Positions 9,501 through 18,038 are shown, counted from the stretch's first letter. The stretch: 64,000 bases of DNA from Butyricimonas muris (GCF_046365375.1 NZ_JBKEIT010000002.1:372001-436000), one strand, 5' to 3'. Translations and numbers: made by a program. Notes: generated by a model not told the origin, from the sequence alone.

Positions 9501-9848
9501 ACGCGGGCAGGAAAAATTGAGAATATCACCATCGAAAACAACGTGGACCGTCGGGCGTTCACCGAACGTTGGAAGAGCGTGAACGATTACGTGATGTATC
9601 CGAATGTAAAAGAGCCGTCAACCGGTCACACGGAACGTTTCGTGGAGCGCAATAACGAATTGTATCTTTCCTCCATCAACATTTCTTATAATTTGGAAGG
9701 TGATTGGTTGAAAAAAATCGGATTGAGGCGGTTAGGGTTGGGGATCGGTTTCAGCGACATTGCCCGGTTGAGTACGGTGAAGTATGAACGGGGTACCGGT
9801 TATCCCTATATGAGAGGATACAATTTTACCATTAGTCCGACATTCTAA
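6552..9848 (+). CDS. SusC/RagA TonB-dependent transporter with STN domain, locus 1
   Basis: This 1098-residue outer-membrane transporter has the following order: a long signal peptide ending near AAVHSQ; a secretin/TonB short N-terminal (STN) signalling domain, about residues 45-120 (ASLEQVIWELEKKTDFTFMY); a carboxypeptidase-regulatory-like domain, about 130-210 (GVVKDEAGELLPGVTIVLKG); a plug with VDEV-type start and DVLKDASATAMYGEKAANGV; then the 22-strand barrel. The STN domain is the hallmark of transporters that signal to FecR/ECF pairs. Its plug start (VVVNGYFTQNRNSYTGAV) differs from the VVVTGYQ form shared by the other four SusC proteins here, so this barrel is the most divergent. SusD follows 14 nt later. 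Confidence 0.95.
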   Translation: MKKKRDSGTFFRGIWQKILLVMTLKMCLLMLTCFQVTAAVHSQNKLLDVRLENASLEQVIWELEKKTDFTFMYWTTEIKDVKVSLNMQQKSMKEILDYCLRNTRLRYEINEETVVIYRVKDDKQEKKKIVVNGVVKDEAGELLPGVTIVLKGTSIGVSTDVDGKFRLELPEQESIVLVASFVGMRNVEVKVTPGKEVSIVMKEEVESIDEVVVNGYFTQNRNSYTGAVTSVKGEQLLEISKTNMLKALSFVVPGLRIVDDNVNGSNPNKVPEIILRGMNSLDSEKMEQGLNRPLIIMDGVEISLQQLYDLDMFDIDRVDVLKDASATAMYGEKAANGVIVVMRKKVTESKLRVRYNFVPNIGFPDVSSFNLCSPWEKLELERLFGKYDSNIGEYDELYYEKLKRVNAGVNTDWKSIPLRNSWSHNHSLSITGRGSGMDYGISAHYSDDRGVMKGDYRRSFDLGFYFSYFWNNKLTVSFRSDFNKLNSKDSPYGSYNSWVEINPYDSPVDENGEWVKVLSYDKINPIYNATLSSFSKAESKRFSNNLSVRWDIVKGVYFTANANYTMGDGQTDAFVSPEDSRFLIDGIKEDEKGSYNLSGDKNYSWAFSGVLNYNLALDEHGTMLSFHGGLDISQDKRSSFAFSGVGFTKDRLNNLNFAQRYPEEGNPTGSESYSATVAYFGNVNFILKDRYFVDFSYRTSGNATISKDRRWAPFWSVGLGWNLHNEKFIADLAWVQSFRIRGSAGYVGSNNFGGVLAQTIYSYSDNAYDDNLGALPSAMGNDKLKSQRTLKLDVGMDVNLFNDRLGVKLDFYKEISKDLLMDVSLPPSIGYDKVKYNLGESANWGYELAIAGTVIRTQDWSWTLNFTTSHTENKIKKISNSLKNINSENRDENTSSPRIQLEEGESSTAIYAVRSAGIDPATGKEIFIKKDGTYTFIYDPKDKVAVGNKIPIMQGGISTGVRWKNLTLFAGLTYTFGGDIYNTTRAGKIENITIENNVDRRAFTERWKSVNDYVMYPNVKEPSTGHTERFVERNNELYLSSINISYNLEGDWLKKIGLRRLGLGIGFSDIARLSTVKYERGTGYPYMRGYNFTISPTF

Positions 9849-9862
9849 AAATTGACGATACG

Positions 9863-11284
9863 ATGAAAAGATTAACGATATTATGGGTTTTCGTGGCTCT
9901 CTTGTGGGGAGGGTGCGATGATTTTCTGACTTCGCGAGATAATACGCAAGTGTTGGAAAAGACGTTGTTTGCAGACCGAGAAGGTGTGGAAGATGCGCTG
10001 TATGGGATATATAGCGGATTGGCAAAACCGGAATTATACGGTTTTTATGTGCCTTGCCGGATGGATTTGTTAGCACAGTTTTACAAACCTGGAAATACTG
10101 CGTTGTATGATGTGCTGCATTATGATTTTTTGAAACCGGCGGGAAGGGAGGTGTGCAATTCGATTTGGAAAACGATGTACCGTTCGATTAGCGACATCAA
10201 TAGTTTTTTGGCGAATTTGGATGCTTACGAGGGAGAGAGCCTCATGTTCGGAGATCTTTACCGGGGAGAAGCGTTGGGATTGCGGGCTTACCTGCATTTT
10301 GATTTGCTCCGGATGTATGCTCCGGTAAAATTGGGAGAGCGGGGCATTCCTTATATTACCCGGTTTGGTTCTTCGGTGACCTCGTTCTCGACAGTAAAGG
10401 AGTGTTACAATTTGATCATCGACGATTTGTTGGAAGCTGAGAAACTGTTGCGGCAGGACGACACGCTCTTGATGTTGCCGCGGGTGCGTTCGCATGAGTT
10501 TGTGATCTGCCGAAATCGTGAGGTGCATTTTAATTGGTATGCCGTGCAGGCTACTCTGGCACGGGTTTATTACATGCGCGGGGAACCGGGTGATTTGGAA
10601 AAGGCGGGGGAATATGCTCGGGCGGTCATTGATTCCGAGAAGTTTCCTTTGATCAGTGATCCGAAAGATGCCCGTTTTGTCGTGGCGGGAGTGGTGGCTG
10701 AAACGGAAGCCGTTTGGGGGCTATCCAACAAGAATTTGTACGATCCGATGGCAGAGTGTTTTCTGACGACTTCCGATTACAGTGCGTATAAACCTTCCGA
10801 TAGTGATATGAGTCTCTACGAATCTAAGGCGGGAAACGATTGGCGTAAGGAGTGGCTTATCGCACCTCCAGGTACCGGAGGTTCTACCCGATGGGTCAAA
10901 ATAATCGATCCTGTGGAGGCGGGTATTTCTTCCTTGATGCCAGCGGGCGTGGAAGGGGTGAATCAGATCCGCGTGACGGAAATGTATTTGATAGCAGCGG
11001 AGGCGGCGTTGGAGAGTCACCCGGAAACAGCACGGAAATATTTGGAGGATTTAGTCTCTTCGCGCGGTTTGGAACGGTTTGAGGGTGAGGTGACGTTGGA
11101 GAACATTGATAAGGAGTGGCGGAGAGAGTTGGCACAGGAGGGGCAGGTGTGGTTCAGGATGAAACATCGTCACCCGGAAACCGTGGAAGCGGTGGATAGG
11201 AACGTCATCACCATGACCGAAGAGATGTGGCAATTGCTTATTCCGGACGATGAGTTTGAGTTTAGAGAAGATTTCACTATGTAA
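9863..11284 (+). CDS. SusD/RagB substrate-binding lipoprotein, locus 1
   Basis: This 473-residue surface lipoprotein caps the SusC barrel and captures substrate. A signal peptide with lipobox ends at LLWGGC, and the mature protein begins CDDFLTSRDN. Helical TPR-like segments typical of SusD follow (RGEALGLRAYLHFDLLRMYA), and the C-terminal region contains the reduced SusD signature WRRELAQEGQVWFRMKHR. It is shorter than the other SusD proteins here and its C-terminal signature is less canonical than their RRRELxFExxRWFDLRR. It is tightly spaced with susC (14 nt) and the DUF4843 gene (12 nt), which indicates one operon. Confidence 0.93.
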   Translation: MKRLTILWVFVALLWGGCDDFLTSRDNTQVLEKTLFADREGVEDALYGIYSGLAKPELYGFYVPCRMDLLAQFYKPGNTALYDVLHYDFLKPAGREVCNSIWKTMYRSISDINSFLANLDAYEGESLMFGDLYRGEALGLRAYLHFDLLRMYAPVKLGERGIPYITRFGSSVTSFSTVKECYNLIIDDLLEAEKLLRQDDTLLMLPRVRSHEFVICRNREVHFNWYAVQATLARVYYMRGEPGDLEKAGEYARAVIDSEKFPLISDPKDARFVVAGVVAETEAVWGLSNKNLYDPMAECFLTTSDYSAYKPSDSDMSLYESKAGNDWRKEWLIAPPGTGGSTRWVKIIDPVEAGISSLMPAGVEGVNQIRVTEMYLIAAEAALESHPETARKYLEDLVSSRGLERFEGEVTLENIDKEWRRELAQEGQVWFRMKHRHPETVEAVDRNVITMTEEMWQLLIPDDEFEFREDFTM

Positions 11285-11296
11285 ATAGAGCAGAAT

Positions 11297-12085
11297 ATGA
11301 AAGTAAATACGATATTGAATCGATTTTTGGGACTTTGTTGCTCCCTTTTGGCGGTTTTCGCTTTTGGGGGCTGCGAACGAGAATATTTGTGGTACGACGC
11401 CGAGGCAAAGGACGGGGTGTATTTTCTGGGAGGGAAAGATACTGTTTATGTGGTTACAAGGGCATCGGGAGGAGAAAAATGGATAGTGTACGGTGAGAGG
11501 GTGGATATCCTCGGATTTACCCGGGATGTCGACCGGCGTTTCAAGGTGGAGGTGGTCGATTCCTTGACCACGATACCTGCCGACTGTTTCTCTTTCAAGG
11601 ACACGTGTAATATCACGGCTGGCGAAACTTTCGGTTTTTTGAATTTTTCTTATGCCTATTCCGAAACGGACACTTTTTCGCTTGGGTTGAGAATTGTGGA
11701 AAATGACAACTTCCGTCCCGTGATGGTTTCGCAGGAGTGTTTCCTTTTGCTTCCGAATAAACTGACAGAACCCGATTGGTGGTCTGCAAACAGTAATATG
11801 TTTGGGGCGCCGTGGACACCTCGCTTGCACGAGTTGTTTATGCGGTTCTATCATGCGGTGGAACAGAAAGAACCTTATGTGTGGACGTCGTATTTTGAAC
11901 CGGAGTTGGGTAAGGATTGTGAAAAGGTTTGGTCTGGAACGCATTATTATGGGTGGTTTCGTAAGACATGGTATGAGCCTTATGGGACCTTGCTTCGGAA
12001 ATATGTGGCCCGTCCTTTGTATGATTATTTGAAAGAGCATCCGGAAGACGGAGACTATACAAGCATGCCTGATCCTTATCTTTAA
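11297..12085 (+). CDS. DUF4843-type surface lipoprotein
   Basis: The 262-residue protein has a lipobox at FAFGGC and an aromatic-rich N-terminus (EREYLWYDAEAKDGVYFLGG) followed by a beta-sandwich-like region. This matches the DUF4843 family, which regularly follows SusD in FecR-regulated loci. The C-terminal third is rich in Trp, Tyr and Pro and resembles the common ending of that family (KLTEPDWW, later HYYGWFRKTWYEPYG). Its role is not established; an accessory part of the surface complex is the reasonable inference. It occurs only in locus 1, together with the PKD-like gene that follows. Confidence 0.8.
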   Translation: MKVNTILNRFLGLCCSLLAVFAFGGCEREYLWYDAEAKDGVYFLGGKDTVYVVTRASGGEKWIVYGERVDILGFTRDVDRRFKVEVVDSLTTIPADCFSFKDTCNITAGETFGFLNFSYAYSETDTFSLGLRIVENDNFRPVMVSQECFLLLPNKLTEPDWWSANSNMFGAPWTPRLHELFMRFYHAVEQKEPYVWTSYFEPELGKDCEKVWSGTHYYGWFRKTWYEPYGTLLRKYVARPLYDYLKEHPEDGDYTSMPDPYL

Positions 12086-12101
12086 TTAAATAAAACATAA
12101 T

Positions 12102-13637
12102 ATGAAAAAGATATATATACGATTGTTGTTGTGGTTGTTTGTAGTGTCTGCGGGAATGGTTTCCTGTATTCATGACGACACAACCGGATTTGTGAACGAA
12201 ATCCCCGAGCTTTCGATTGTCAAAGTGAAGGGAGAGGGCGTCAACGAAGAGGGAAAGAAGGCGTACGCAGAATTTATGATGCCAGTGCATTTTGAAGCGG
12301 AGGTGAATCATTCCGAAAATGAGGTGGTGTATGAGTGGAAGGTGGGATACGTAAACGAATGGAAAGACGGAAAGCCGGTGATGGATTCGTTGTATTTGGT
12401 TTCGGAGAAACCGGTGTTGGAACATTCTTTTAATCGAGTAGGGGAGTTCTTGGTACGTTTGCGGGTGTCTGATGGGTTTAGTAGTGCTTTCTACTACATG
12501 ATGGTGGAAATCAAGGCTGGAATGGAAAGGGGATTGCTGGTGTTAAGTTCTGATGATGCGGGGAAAGGTCGGTTGTCTTTCTGTTCTGTGCTGGAAGATG
12601 CGAATGAATTGTTGAAGGCAAAGAAAGAAGACTTTGACTGGGAGGTGTGGAGCAGAATAAATCCAGACTATGAGTTAGTGGATGCTTTGGACATGAGTTT
12701 AATGGATTTTGGGAAGTATAAAAACTCCGTGTTTGTGATTTCCAAGTTCAATCGGTGTGTGTATGAATTGGAGCCCAATACGCTACTCGTGTTGCGCAAG
12801 ATAGATTTGACTCTTTTGGTGTCGGAATTGAATATACAACCGGTGGCATTGTCTCCGTGTAGAGATGAATTGGTGGTGCTGTCCGAGAATGGTATCGTGG
12901 TAGGATCTCAATTGACGTCGAACGGATTGATGAGCGATGCTTGGGGGGCAAAGATGAAAGGAACGAAGATGTATCAGGCGGTGATTTGGAATGACTATGA
13001 TGAAGTGACGCAATCGATGCCTGTAGTAGCGGAAGATGAAAAATTGGTATGCTATACAAATCTTTTGGGAAAGGCATCACTTGACTCCGGCACTGATTTT
13101 GAAGGACGTCGGATTGTCAATTTTTTGATAGTGGGGAATACAAATTTGAAAAAGAGTTTGCTCGTGGTAAGCCAATCGAAAAATGACCCCGGGAAGGTGT
13201 GGGTAACGAATTATGTTTCGGGGATTGAGGCATTGTGGAATATGGAGGTAATTTTCGGGCATGAAAGTGGGGAAGAGAAATGGAGTGATAAGTCTTACGA
13301 ACTTTCTGCTCCGTTGACTTTGACCGAGGAATCCGATATGTTGTATAACACGAAGTATAGTAATAGCATATTCTACAATAGCGGTAACTCCATATATCGT
13401 TGGAGGCATGGCTCCGATATTTCTGAGGTGGAGTTGGTTACCACCGTGCCCGGAGAAATCACCTGTATGGCGCAAAGTCCTGATGAAGAGTATTTGTACG
13501 TTGGAACTTACGACCCTGCGGCAACCGGATTGAAGGGAAGCGTTTATATTTATAAAACGGAAAACCTGCAATTGGTGAACAGTTTTGTCGGTGTGGCTGA
13601 TAAACCGTTGAAATTATTTTATAAGGATACAAAATAA
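12102..13637 (+). CDS. PKD-like family surface lipoprotein
   Basis: The 511-residue lipoprotein has a lipobox at GMVSC. Residues about 35-145 form a PKD/Ig-like beta domain (EVVYEWKVGYVNEW, FNRVGEFLVRLRVSDG). The remainder has repeated beta segments suggestive of a propeller-like fold, including a final MAQSPDEEYLYVGTYDPAA blade-like strand set. SusD - DUF4843 - PKD-like is a recurrent order in Bacteroidota. In the best-studied systems the extra lipoproteins sit on the SusC/SusD complex at the cell surface, so the same is inferred here. The ligand cannot be read from sequence, and no enzymatic motif is visible. Confidence 0.78.
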   Translation: MKKIYIRLLLWLFVVSAGMVSCIHDDTTGFVNEIPELSIVKVKGEGVNEEGKKAYAEFMMPVHFEAEVNHSENEVVYEWKVGYVNEWKDGKPVMDSLYLVSEKPVLEHSFNRVGEFLVRLRVSDGFSSAFYYMMVEIKAGMERGLLVLSSDDAGKGRLSFCSVLEDANELLKAKKEDFDWEVWSRINPDYELVDALDMSLMDFGKYKNSVFVISKFNRCVYELEPNTLLVLRKIDLTLLVSELNIQPVALSPCRDELVVLSENGIVVGSQLTSNGLMSDAWGAKMKGTKMYQAVIWNDYDEVTQSMPVVAEDEKLVCYTNLLGKASLDSGTDFEGRRIVNFLIVGNTNLKKSLLVVSQSKNDPGKVWVTNYVSGIEALWNMEVIFGHESGEEKWSDKSYELSAPLTLTEESDMLYNTKYSNSIFYNSGNSIYRWRHGSDISEVELVTTVPGEITCMAQSPDEEYLYVGTYDPAATGLKGSVYIYKTENLQLVNSFVGVADKPLKLFYKDTK

Positions 13638-13643
13638 AAACAA

Positions 13644-14174
13644 ATGACAAAGATTTATATGTTTTTCGTGCTTGTCCTCCTCGGTTTCTCCGGGGGACAA
13701 GCCATTGCCTCTACCTCGGGGTGCGTGGAGAAGAATGTGGCGGATACGCTGAAAGCCGGGATGGCGTCACCGGATTTTCGTTACCGGGATGTGAACGGTA
13801 AAATCGTGACATTAAAAAGTTTGAGGGGAAAATACGTGTATATTGATGTGTGGGCGATGTGGTGCGGACCTTGTTGTGCTGAGATTCCCCATTTGAAAGA
13901 ATTGGAGCGGAAGATGCGTGGTAAAAAGATCGTTTTCGTGAGTATGTCAGTGGACGAGAGTCGGAAGGCATGGTTGAAATACGTGAAAGATAACAAGATG
14001 GGGGGCGTACAATTAAATGCAGAGGGGAAAGAGGAGTTTATGAAAGCCTATCACATAAATGGAATACCTCGTTTTATTTTGTTAGATAAGAAAGGGAAAA
14101 TTGTGGATGCTGATATGACGCGTCCTTCTGATCCAGAAACGTTGAAACGATTATTAGAATTGAAAGGAATTTAA
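13644..14174 (+). CDS. TlpA-like thioredoxin-fold protein, locus 1
   Basis: This small periplasmic thiol-disulfide oxidoreductase has 176 residues: a signal peptide (residues 1-23) followed by one TlpA/AhpC-type domain. The active site is WCGPC with cysteines 74 and 77 and an extra adjacent Cys78. The cis-proline loop is NGIPRFILL. Unlike the TlpA proteins of loci 2-4 it has no N-terminal DUF4369 domain. It starts 6 nt after the PKD-like gene and ends 4 nt before the next gene, so it is co-transcribed. A reductive role on cysteines of imported substrate or of the envelope partners is inferred. Confidence 0.9.
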   Translation: MTKIYMFFVLVLLGFSGGQAIASTSGCVEKNVADTLKAGMASPDFRYRDVNGKIVTLKSLRGKYVYIDVWAMWCGPCCAEIPHLKELERKMRGKKIVFVSMSVDESRKAWLKYVKDNKMGGVQLNAEGKEEFMKAYHINGIPRFILLDKKGKIVDADMTRPSDPETLKRLLELKGI

Positions 14175-14178
14175 GGAG

Positions 14179-15711
14179 ATGAGAAAAAGTATTGTTGTGT
14201 TGTTTTTGTTGATTGTTGGTAGTGTATTTGCCAGTAATCGTCGGTCAATGAAAGTGGATGGATGCGAATATGTTGTGTTGGCTAGTAGATCGGTAGAACA
14301 GGATAAAGCTTGGAATGGGGTTGTAGAGGCTTTACAGAGATTACACGGTGCGGAGGTGGTATATTACGCGGAGAAGCCTGCTGAGACATTGGAGGCATTG
14401 CGACGTATGCGCCCTCGTTATGTTGCGGTGGTAGAGAAACCGGAGCAGATTACCCGGGATTATATTATTGGGATGCATATTTTGTCGCGTAAAGTAACTT
14501 CTTCGATATATGCCGATTTCATGTGGGGAATTATCACGGGGCTTGATGCGGATATGGCGATGAAGATGGTGAATAATGCTAAAGAGCCACTCGAGATTCG
14601 CAACGGGTTGATATCACAGAATAGAGTGGAATTGACTGAGGCGGACTGGGAGCGGTTTGGGTATGTGAGTTGGGGAAAATCAGGGATGAAAATGGAACGA
14701 GGAGATACGTTGGCAATGGAATATTGGCCAGCCGTGAAACAGGTTGAAAAATTTAATGATCTTTATCGAAGAGTGAAGCCTGATTTCGTGTTGAGTGAGT
14801 CTTATGCTCCTAATTACCATTTGTCCATGCCTGATAACTTCAGCGTACACGAGAGAATTTATGCCCGGGATGGTATTTTTCATCACGTGATGCAGGAGGT
14901 TAAAATTGAAGATAATCAGATATCTCGTCAAGACACGTCGGATAACGAGATGAATTGGGCGGGTGAGCGGAAAGTATATATTGCCGCGGGATCTTACGGT
15001 TGTGATGTGGATAAGCCCGAAAAGAGTTGTGCGTTGGCATGGATGGGACGTCCGAATGTAACTTCAATGGTGGGATACCCGGTAAACCAAGTGATGTTGG
15101 GGCAAGCCGTGTGGGGTGGTTTGAAATTCTGGCATGTAACGCCCGGGCGTTACACGATGGCAGAGGCTTATTTTTTAGGACAGCAGCATATATTATATAC
15201 GTTACAAAATTTTTCTCCGAGTTTGTTGGAAGCAAGTTTTGATTTCAATTGGGATGTTATGAATGATATATCCGGTATATATGAGCGGATGGCGAAGGTG
15301 ATGGGTAAAGAAGCTGTTGGGGATATTCTTGGTTTTTGGCAGGAGCGGGATTTATTGGCTTATTTCGGGGATCCGAAATGGGATGTGCGATTCCGACCGG
15401 AGGAAGAAACTTATACCGTGAAGACGGTTCGTAAGGGTAAAAAGTATGTGATTACATTGAAAACGAAAGAAAATTTTTCTGTGGATCGATTGGATGGAAT
15501 TTATATGAGAATGTTTGATAACCAAATACCGGGAGAGCCTGCCACGGTTGGTAAAATACCGTTTGCTGTTATTTTTCCGGAGCGTTTGAAAAATCCTCGT
15601 TTAGCACCCGAGCAGGATTGGCGAGTGGCATTGTCTGATGATATGTTGTTGGTGTATGATACTTGGTTCGAGCCGGGAAAGACGTATAAATTGGTCTTGT
15701 TGGTGGATTAA
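14179..15711 (+). CDS. Exported protein of uncertain family, possibly gingipain (C25)-like
   Basis: This 510-residue protein has a cleavable signal (about residues 1-18) and no lipobox. The central part alternates alpha/beta segments (RYVAVVEKPEQITRDYI, WGIITGLDADMAMKMV) and then has VYIAAGSYGC followed by CALAWMGRPN and a Gly/Trp-rich stretch ending PGRYTMAEAYFLGQQHILY. This order recalls caspase-fold C25/gingipain-like proteins, in which a Cys sits after such a core strand. At the place where a catalytic His is expected I see LSESYAPNYHL, which is not a convincing match. The family assignment is from memory and tentative; activity cannot be claimed. A beta-rich C-terminal tail (about residues 400-510) could be an Ig-like domain. 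Confidence 0.55.
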   Translation: MRKSIVVLFLLIVGSVFASNRRSMKVDGCEYVVLASRSVEQDKAWNGVVEALQRLHGAEVVYYAEKPAETLEALRRMRPRYVAVVEKPEQITRDYIIGMHILSRKVTSSIYADFMWGIITGLDADMAMKMVNNAKEPLEIRNGLISQNRVELTEADWERFGYVSWGKSGMKMERGDTLAMEYWPAVKQVEKFNDLYRRVKPDFVLSESYAPNYHLSMPDNFSVHERIYARDGIFHHVMQEVKIEDNQISRQDTSDNEMNWAGERKVYIAAGSYGCDVDKPEKSCALAWMGRPNVTSMVGYPVNQVMLGQAVWGGLKFWHVTPGRYTMAEAYFLGQQHILYTLQNFSPSLLEASFDFNWDVMNDISGIYERMAKVMGKEAVGDILGFWQERDLLAYFGDPKWDVRFRPEEETYTVKTVRKGKKYVITLKTKENFSVDRLDGIYMRMFDNQIPGEPATVGKIPFAVIFPERLKNPRLAPEQDWRVALSDDMLLVYDTWFEPGKTYKLVLLVD

Positions 15712-15739
15712 AAAAATTAATATTTTAGAGTTATTCGTG

Positions 15740-16798
15740 ATGAGAAGGTTTATACTATTTATTGTTTTTTTTGCGGCTTGTATCGCAGTTCGGGGGCAGG
15801 GGGGGGTGAATTTTGAAACTCTTACTTTTGAGGAGGCTTTAACGAAAGCGAAAGCGGAGAATAAATTGCTTTTCGTGGATTGTTATACGACTTGGTGCGG
15901 ACCTTGTAAGTTGATGTCTGAAAAGGTATTTCCTGATGCAAAAGTGGGCGAGTTTTTAAATCCGAGGTTTGTTGCCGTGAAGTTTGATATGGAAAAAGAA
16001 GAGGGGAAGAAATTCGGTCAAAAATATAATGTTGCGGCCTATCCCACGTTTTTCCTTATCTTGCCTGATGGTTCTATACAACATAAGATTTCTGGCGCAT
16101 ACGAGGCAGATGAATTTATCCGATTGGTAAAAGAAGGCATAGAGGGTACAGAATCATTAGGAAATTGGGAGGAGAAATTTCGTACCGGAGATCGAGATAA
16201 GGCATTTTTGTTTCAATATCTTCAGAAATTGAACAAGTTTAATGAATGGTCAAAAGCGGTGGTGGTGGTAGATGAGTTGTTGAAAGTGGCAAGTGATGAA
16301 GAAAAGGTATCCAAAGATTATTGGTTTATTTTTGGTAATTCGCAATTGAGTCCTTCCGATTCCAAAGCTTTTAAATTTTTAAGAGATAAACGAGAAAGAT
16401 TTTACGTAGCGATTGGTCGTGAAGAGGTGGATAAACGATTGGGAGAAGATCTTTGTAATGAAATTTTGGCTATAATGGGAGGGGAGATGGTGAATGTCGG
16501 AAGTAAGCGTTTGAAGGCGATAGAGAAAGAGCTCAAAAAAATGAAATTGGTGAACGAGAAAAGTTTATTAGCTTCTTTGGAAATTGCTAAGGTGGTGGAG
16601 GGTGGTGATATTGACGAATTGTTGGATGTGTGTGAAAAAGAGATACCTATTTTACAAGGTGACTCTCAATTAGCACTTTGGGTGCTTTTTCGTTTAGCTG
16701 GTCCATTTTTGCAATATCAAGGTTGCCCTTTAGCTTCGGCTACTCCCGCTCAAAAGGCTCGGTGGGAGAAGATTATTCAATTGAAGAAAAATAATTAA
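15740..16798 (+). CDS. Thioredoxin-family protein with helical C-terminal extension, locus 1
   Basis: This 352-residue exported protein starts at the ATG at 15740, which gives a good signal peptide ending near AVRGQ. A longer frame from 15638 overlaps the previous gene and lacks a signal. The thioredoxin domain covers about residues 25-140 with WCGPC (Cys53, Cys56) and a cis-Pro strand AAYPTFFLILPDG. The remaining 200 residues are charged and helical without a recognised domain. Proteins of this layout are frequent in Bacteroidota and act in envelope thiol chemistry. It is the last gene of locus 1 and runs into the shared terminator at 16793-16837. Confidence 0.88.
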   Translation: MRRFILFIVFFAACIAVRGQGGVNFETLTFEEALTKAKAENKLLFVDCYTTWCGPCKLMSEKVFPDAKVGEFLNPRFVAVKFDMEKEEGKKFGQKYNVAAYPTFFLILPDGSIQHKISGAYEADEFIRLVKEGIEGTESLGNWEEKFRTGDRDKAFLFQYLQKLNKFNEWSKAVVVVDELLKVASDEEKVSKDYWFIFGNSQLSPSDSKAFKFLRDKRERFYVAIGREEVDKRLGEDLCNEILAIMGGEMVNVGSKRLKAIEKELKKMKLVNEKSLLASLEIAKVVEGGDIDELLDVCEKEIPILQGDSQLALWVLFRLAGPFLQYQGCPLASATPAQKARWEKIIQLKKNN

Positions 16799-16837
16799 AA
16801 CGAGGAGGAGTGTTTAACACTCCTCCTCGTTTTAATT
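16793..16837. terminator. Perfect 22-bp bidirectional terminator between convergent genes
   Basis: Bases 16793-16814 are the exact reverse complement of 16816-16837, with a single central T. The core is GC-rich (GAGGAGGAGTG) and both ends are A/T tracts, so the structure gives a U-rich tail in either direction. It overlaps the stop codons of the thioredoxin gene (+) and the choloylglycine hydrolase gene (-). Confidence 0.9.
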
Positions 16838-17918
16838 ATTTAATATCTATCTGGATAATAGGTTGTTGTTGTACTGTGTCAAGAGGAATGGCTCTGTATT
16901 TGACACGGGCAAAATTGATCTTGTTTAAATCGATACTACGGATTGCACTGTCGTGCATCGTGCGGTAGTAGATTACCCGGTGTGTCATGTCGGTTGCCGA
17001 AGTCCATTGCGTTGCGCTAGGTATGTCGATGGGGTTTGTGTTCGGAGAATATTCAATCCCGATAGGAATGTCAAAATTATTTAGAATCTGGAAACATTGA
17101 AGAACGGTTTTTAAGCCTGACTCTTGTTGGGGTGCGGTGGCTTGGTAAAAAGCGGCACGCACGAAACGGGAGGGGGGAGTGATATCTCCCGGTATTCCTA
17201 AAAATCCGCTACCGTTGCCGAAGGAGGAAAGTTTTATATCGTTCAGTTGTTGTGGAGAAGCCATACCGGGGAAGAGATTGACGTAATTATTAAGATTGGT
17301 TATTTGCCATTCGAATCCCGGAGCGTTGGTTAGTACTCCTAATTTATTCTCGTAAAAGGTAGGTTTCTCGTTAATGATTTCGAGAACTACTTGGTGTCCG
17401 GAAGGATCGGCAAAACGCCAGTGTACGGTGGAGGCTTGCGGGACGATGCCAATAACATGTACTTTTTTAATGGCCTCTTTTACTTCGTCGATGTTTTTGC
17501 AACTGCCTAGTATCCAGGAAACGAGTTGTAGGTCGGAGATACTTGTCGCTTTTTGGTTCGGCTCGAACGCTTCGTATTTCCCGTAATGCGGGAAGTAGAA
17601 TAACCCGGCAGAAAGCCCGGCTTCGTTAAGACCTTCTGCTACAAACTCTTTTTGTTCTACGGCTAGACCGACGTAGCCGTACCGGGCGGTGAATGGCATT
17701 CCGTCAATCCCGTCGGGCGTGTAAGATTGTTGTTTGAAGCCTCGCGGTACGATAACGTATTGGCTGTTGAGGTTGCTGCCGCCCCATTCGATGGTACGAG
17801 CCACGACACGGGAACCGTCTTTAGCGGTAAAAGATATTCCGGTGCAGGCTTTTAGGTATCGCGGTTGCAAGTTTATGGCGATAAAGAGTGCCAGTAAGAT
17901 TTGTAGTTTATGTTTCAT
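16836..17918 (-). CDS. Choloylglycine hydrolase family amidase (bile salt hydrolase/penicillin V acylase type)
   Basis: This Ntn-fold enzyme cleaves linear amide bonds such as those of conjugated bile salts or penicillin V. The start at 17918 gives a 360-residue protein with a signal peptide ending LKA, directly before Cys25, so export would expose the N-terminal nucleophile cysteine (CTGISF). Other family residues are visible: ARTIEWGG (catalytic Arg), GLNEAGLSAG, and LTNAPGFEWQITNLNNY. The exported form with these motifs is typical of the Gram-negative branch. Bile-salt versus acyl-homoserine or penicillin preference cannot be decided from sequence. It is the only minus-strand gene recognised and is divergent from the locus 2 sigma gene. 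Confidence 0.88.
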   Translation of the reverse strand: MKHKLQILLALFIAINLQPRYLKACTGISFTAKDGSRVVARTIEWGGSNLNSQYVIVPRGFKQQSYTPDGIDGMPFTARYGYVGLAVEQKEFVAEGLNEAGLSAGLFYFPHYGKYEAFEPNQKATSISDLQLVSWILGSCKNIDEVKEAIKKVHVIGIVPQASTVHWRFADPSGHQVVLEIINEKPTFYENKLGVLTNAPGFEWQITNLNNYVNLFPGMASPQQLNDIKLSSFGNGSGFLGIPGDITPPSRFVRAAFYQATAPQQESGLKTVLQCFQILNNFDIPIGIEYSPNTNPIDIPSATQWTSATDMTHRVIYYRTMHDSAIRSIDLNKINFARVKYRAIPLDTVQQQPIIQIDIK

Positions 17919-18038
17919 AATTGTAAATGATTTGTATTTTTTTATAATACGGGAAAAATGAATTTCTGTTTCAAACGGATGGATACTCAAAATTTATTCG
18001 CATATTTGCTACGCTCTGAGGTGAGTAAAGATGCAGTT

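Noticed and set aside
11051..12040. Minus-strand open frame of 329 codons
   Set aside because: It overlaps the SusD and DUF4843 genes and has no recognisable domain or export signal; it is a shadow of coding sequence on the + strand.
15638..15739. Longer start for the locus 1 thioredoxin
   Set aside because: It overlaps the preceding gene by 74 nt and would hide the clear signal peptide that begins at 15740.
17958..18038. Longer start for the locus 2 sigma factor
   Set aside because: It adds 27 residues absent from the other sigma factors and occupies the divergent promoter region. It cannot be fully excluded.
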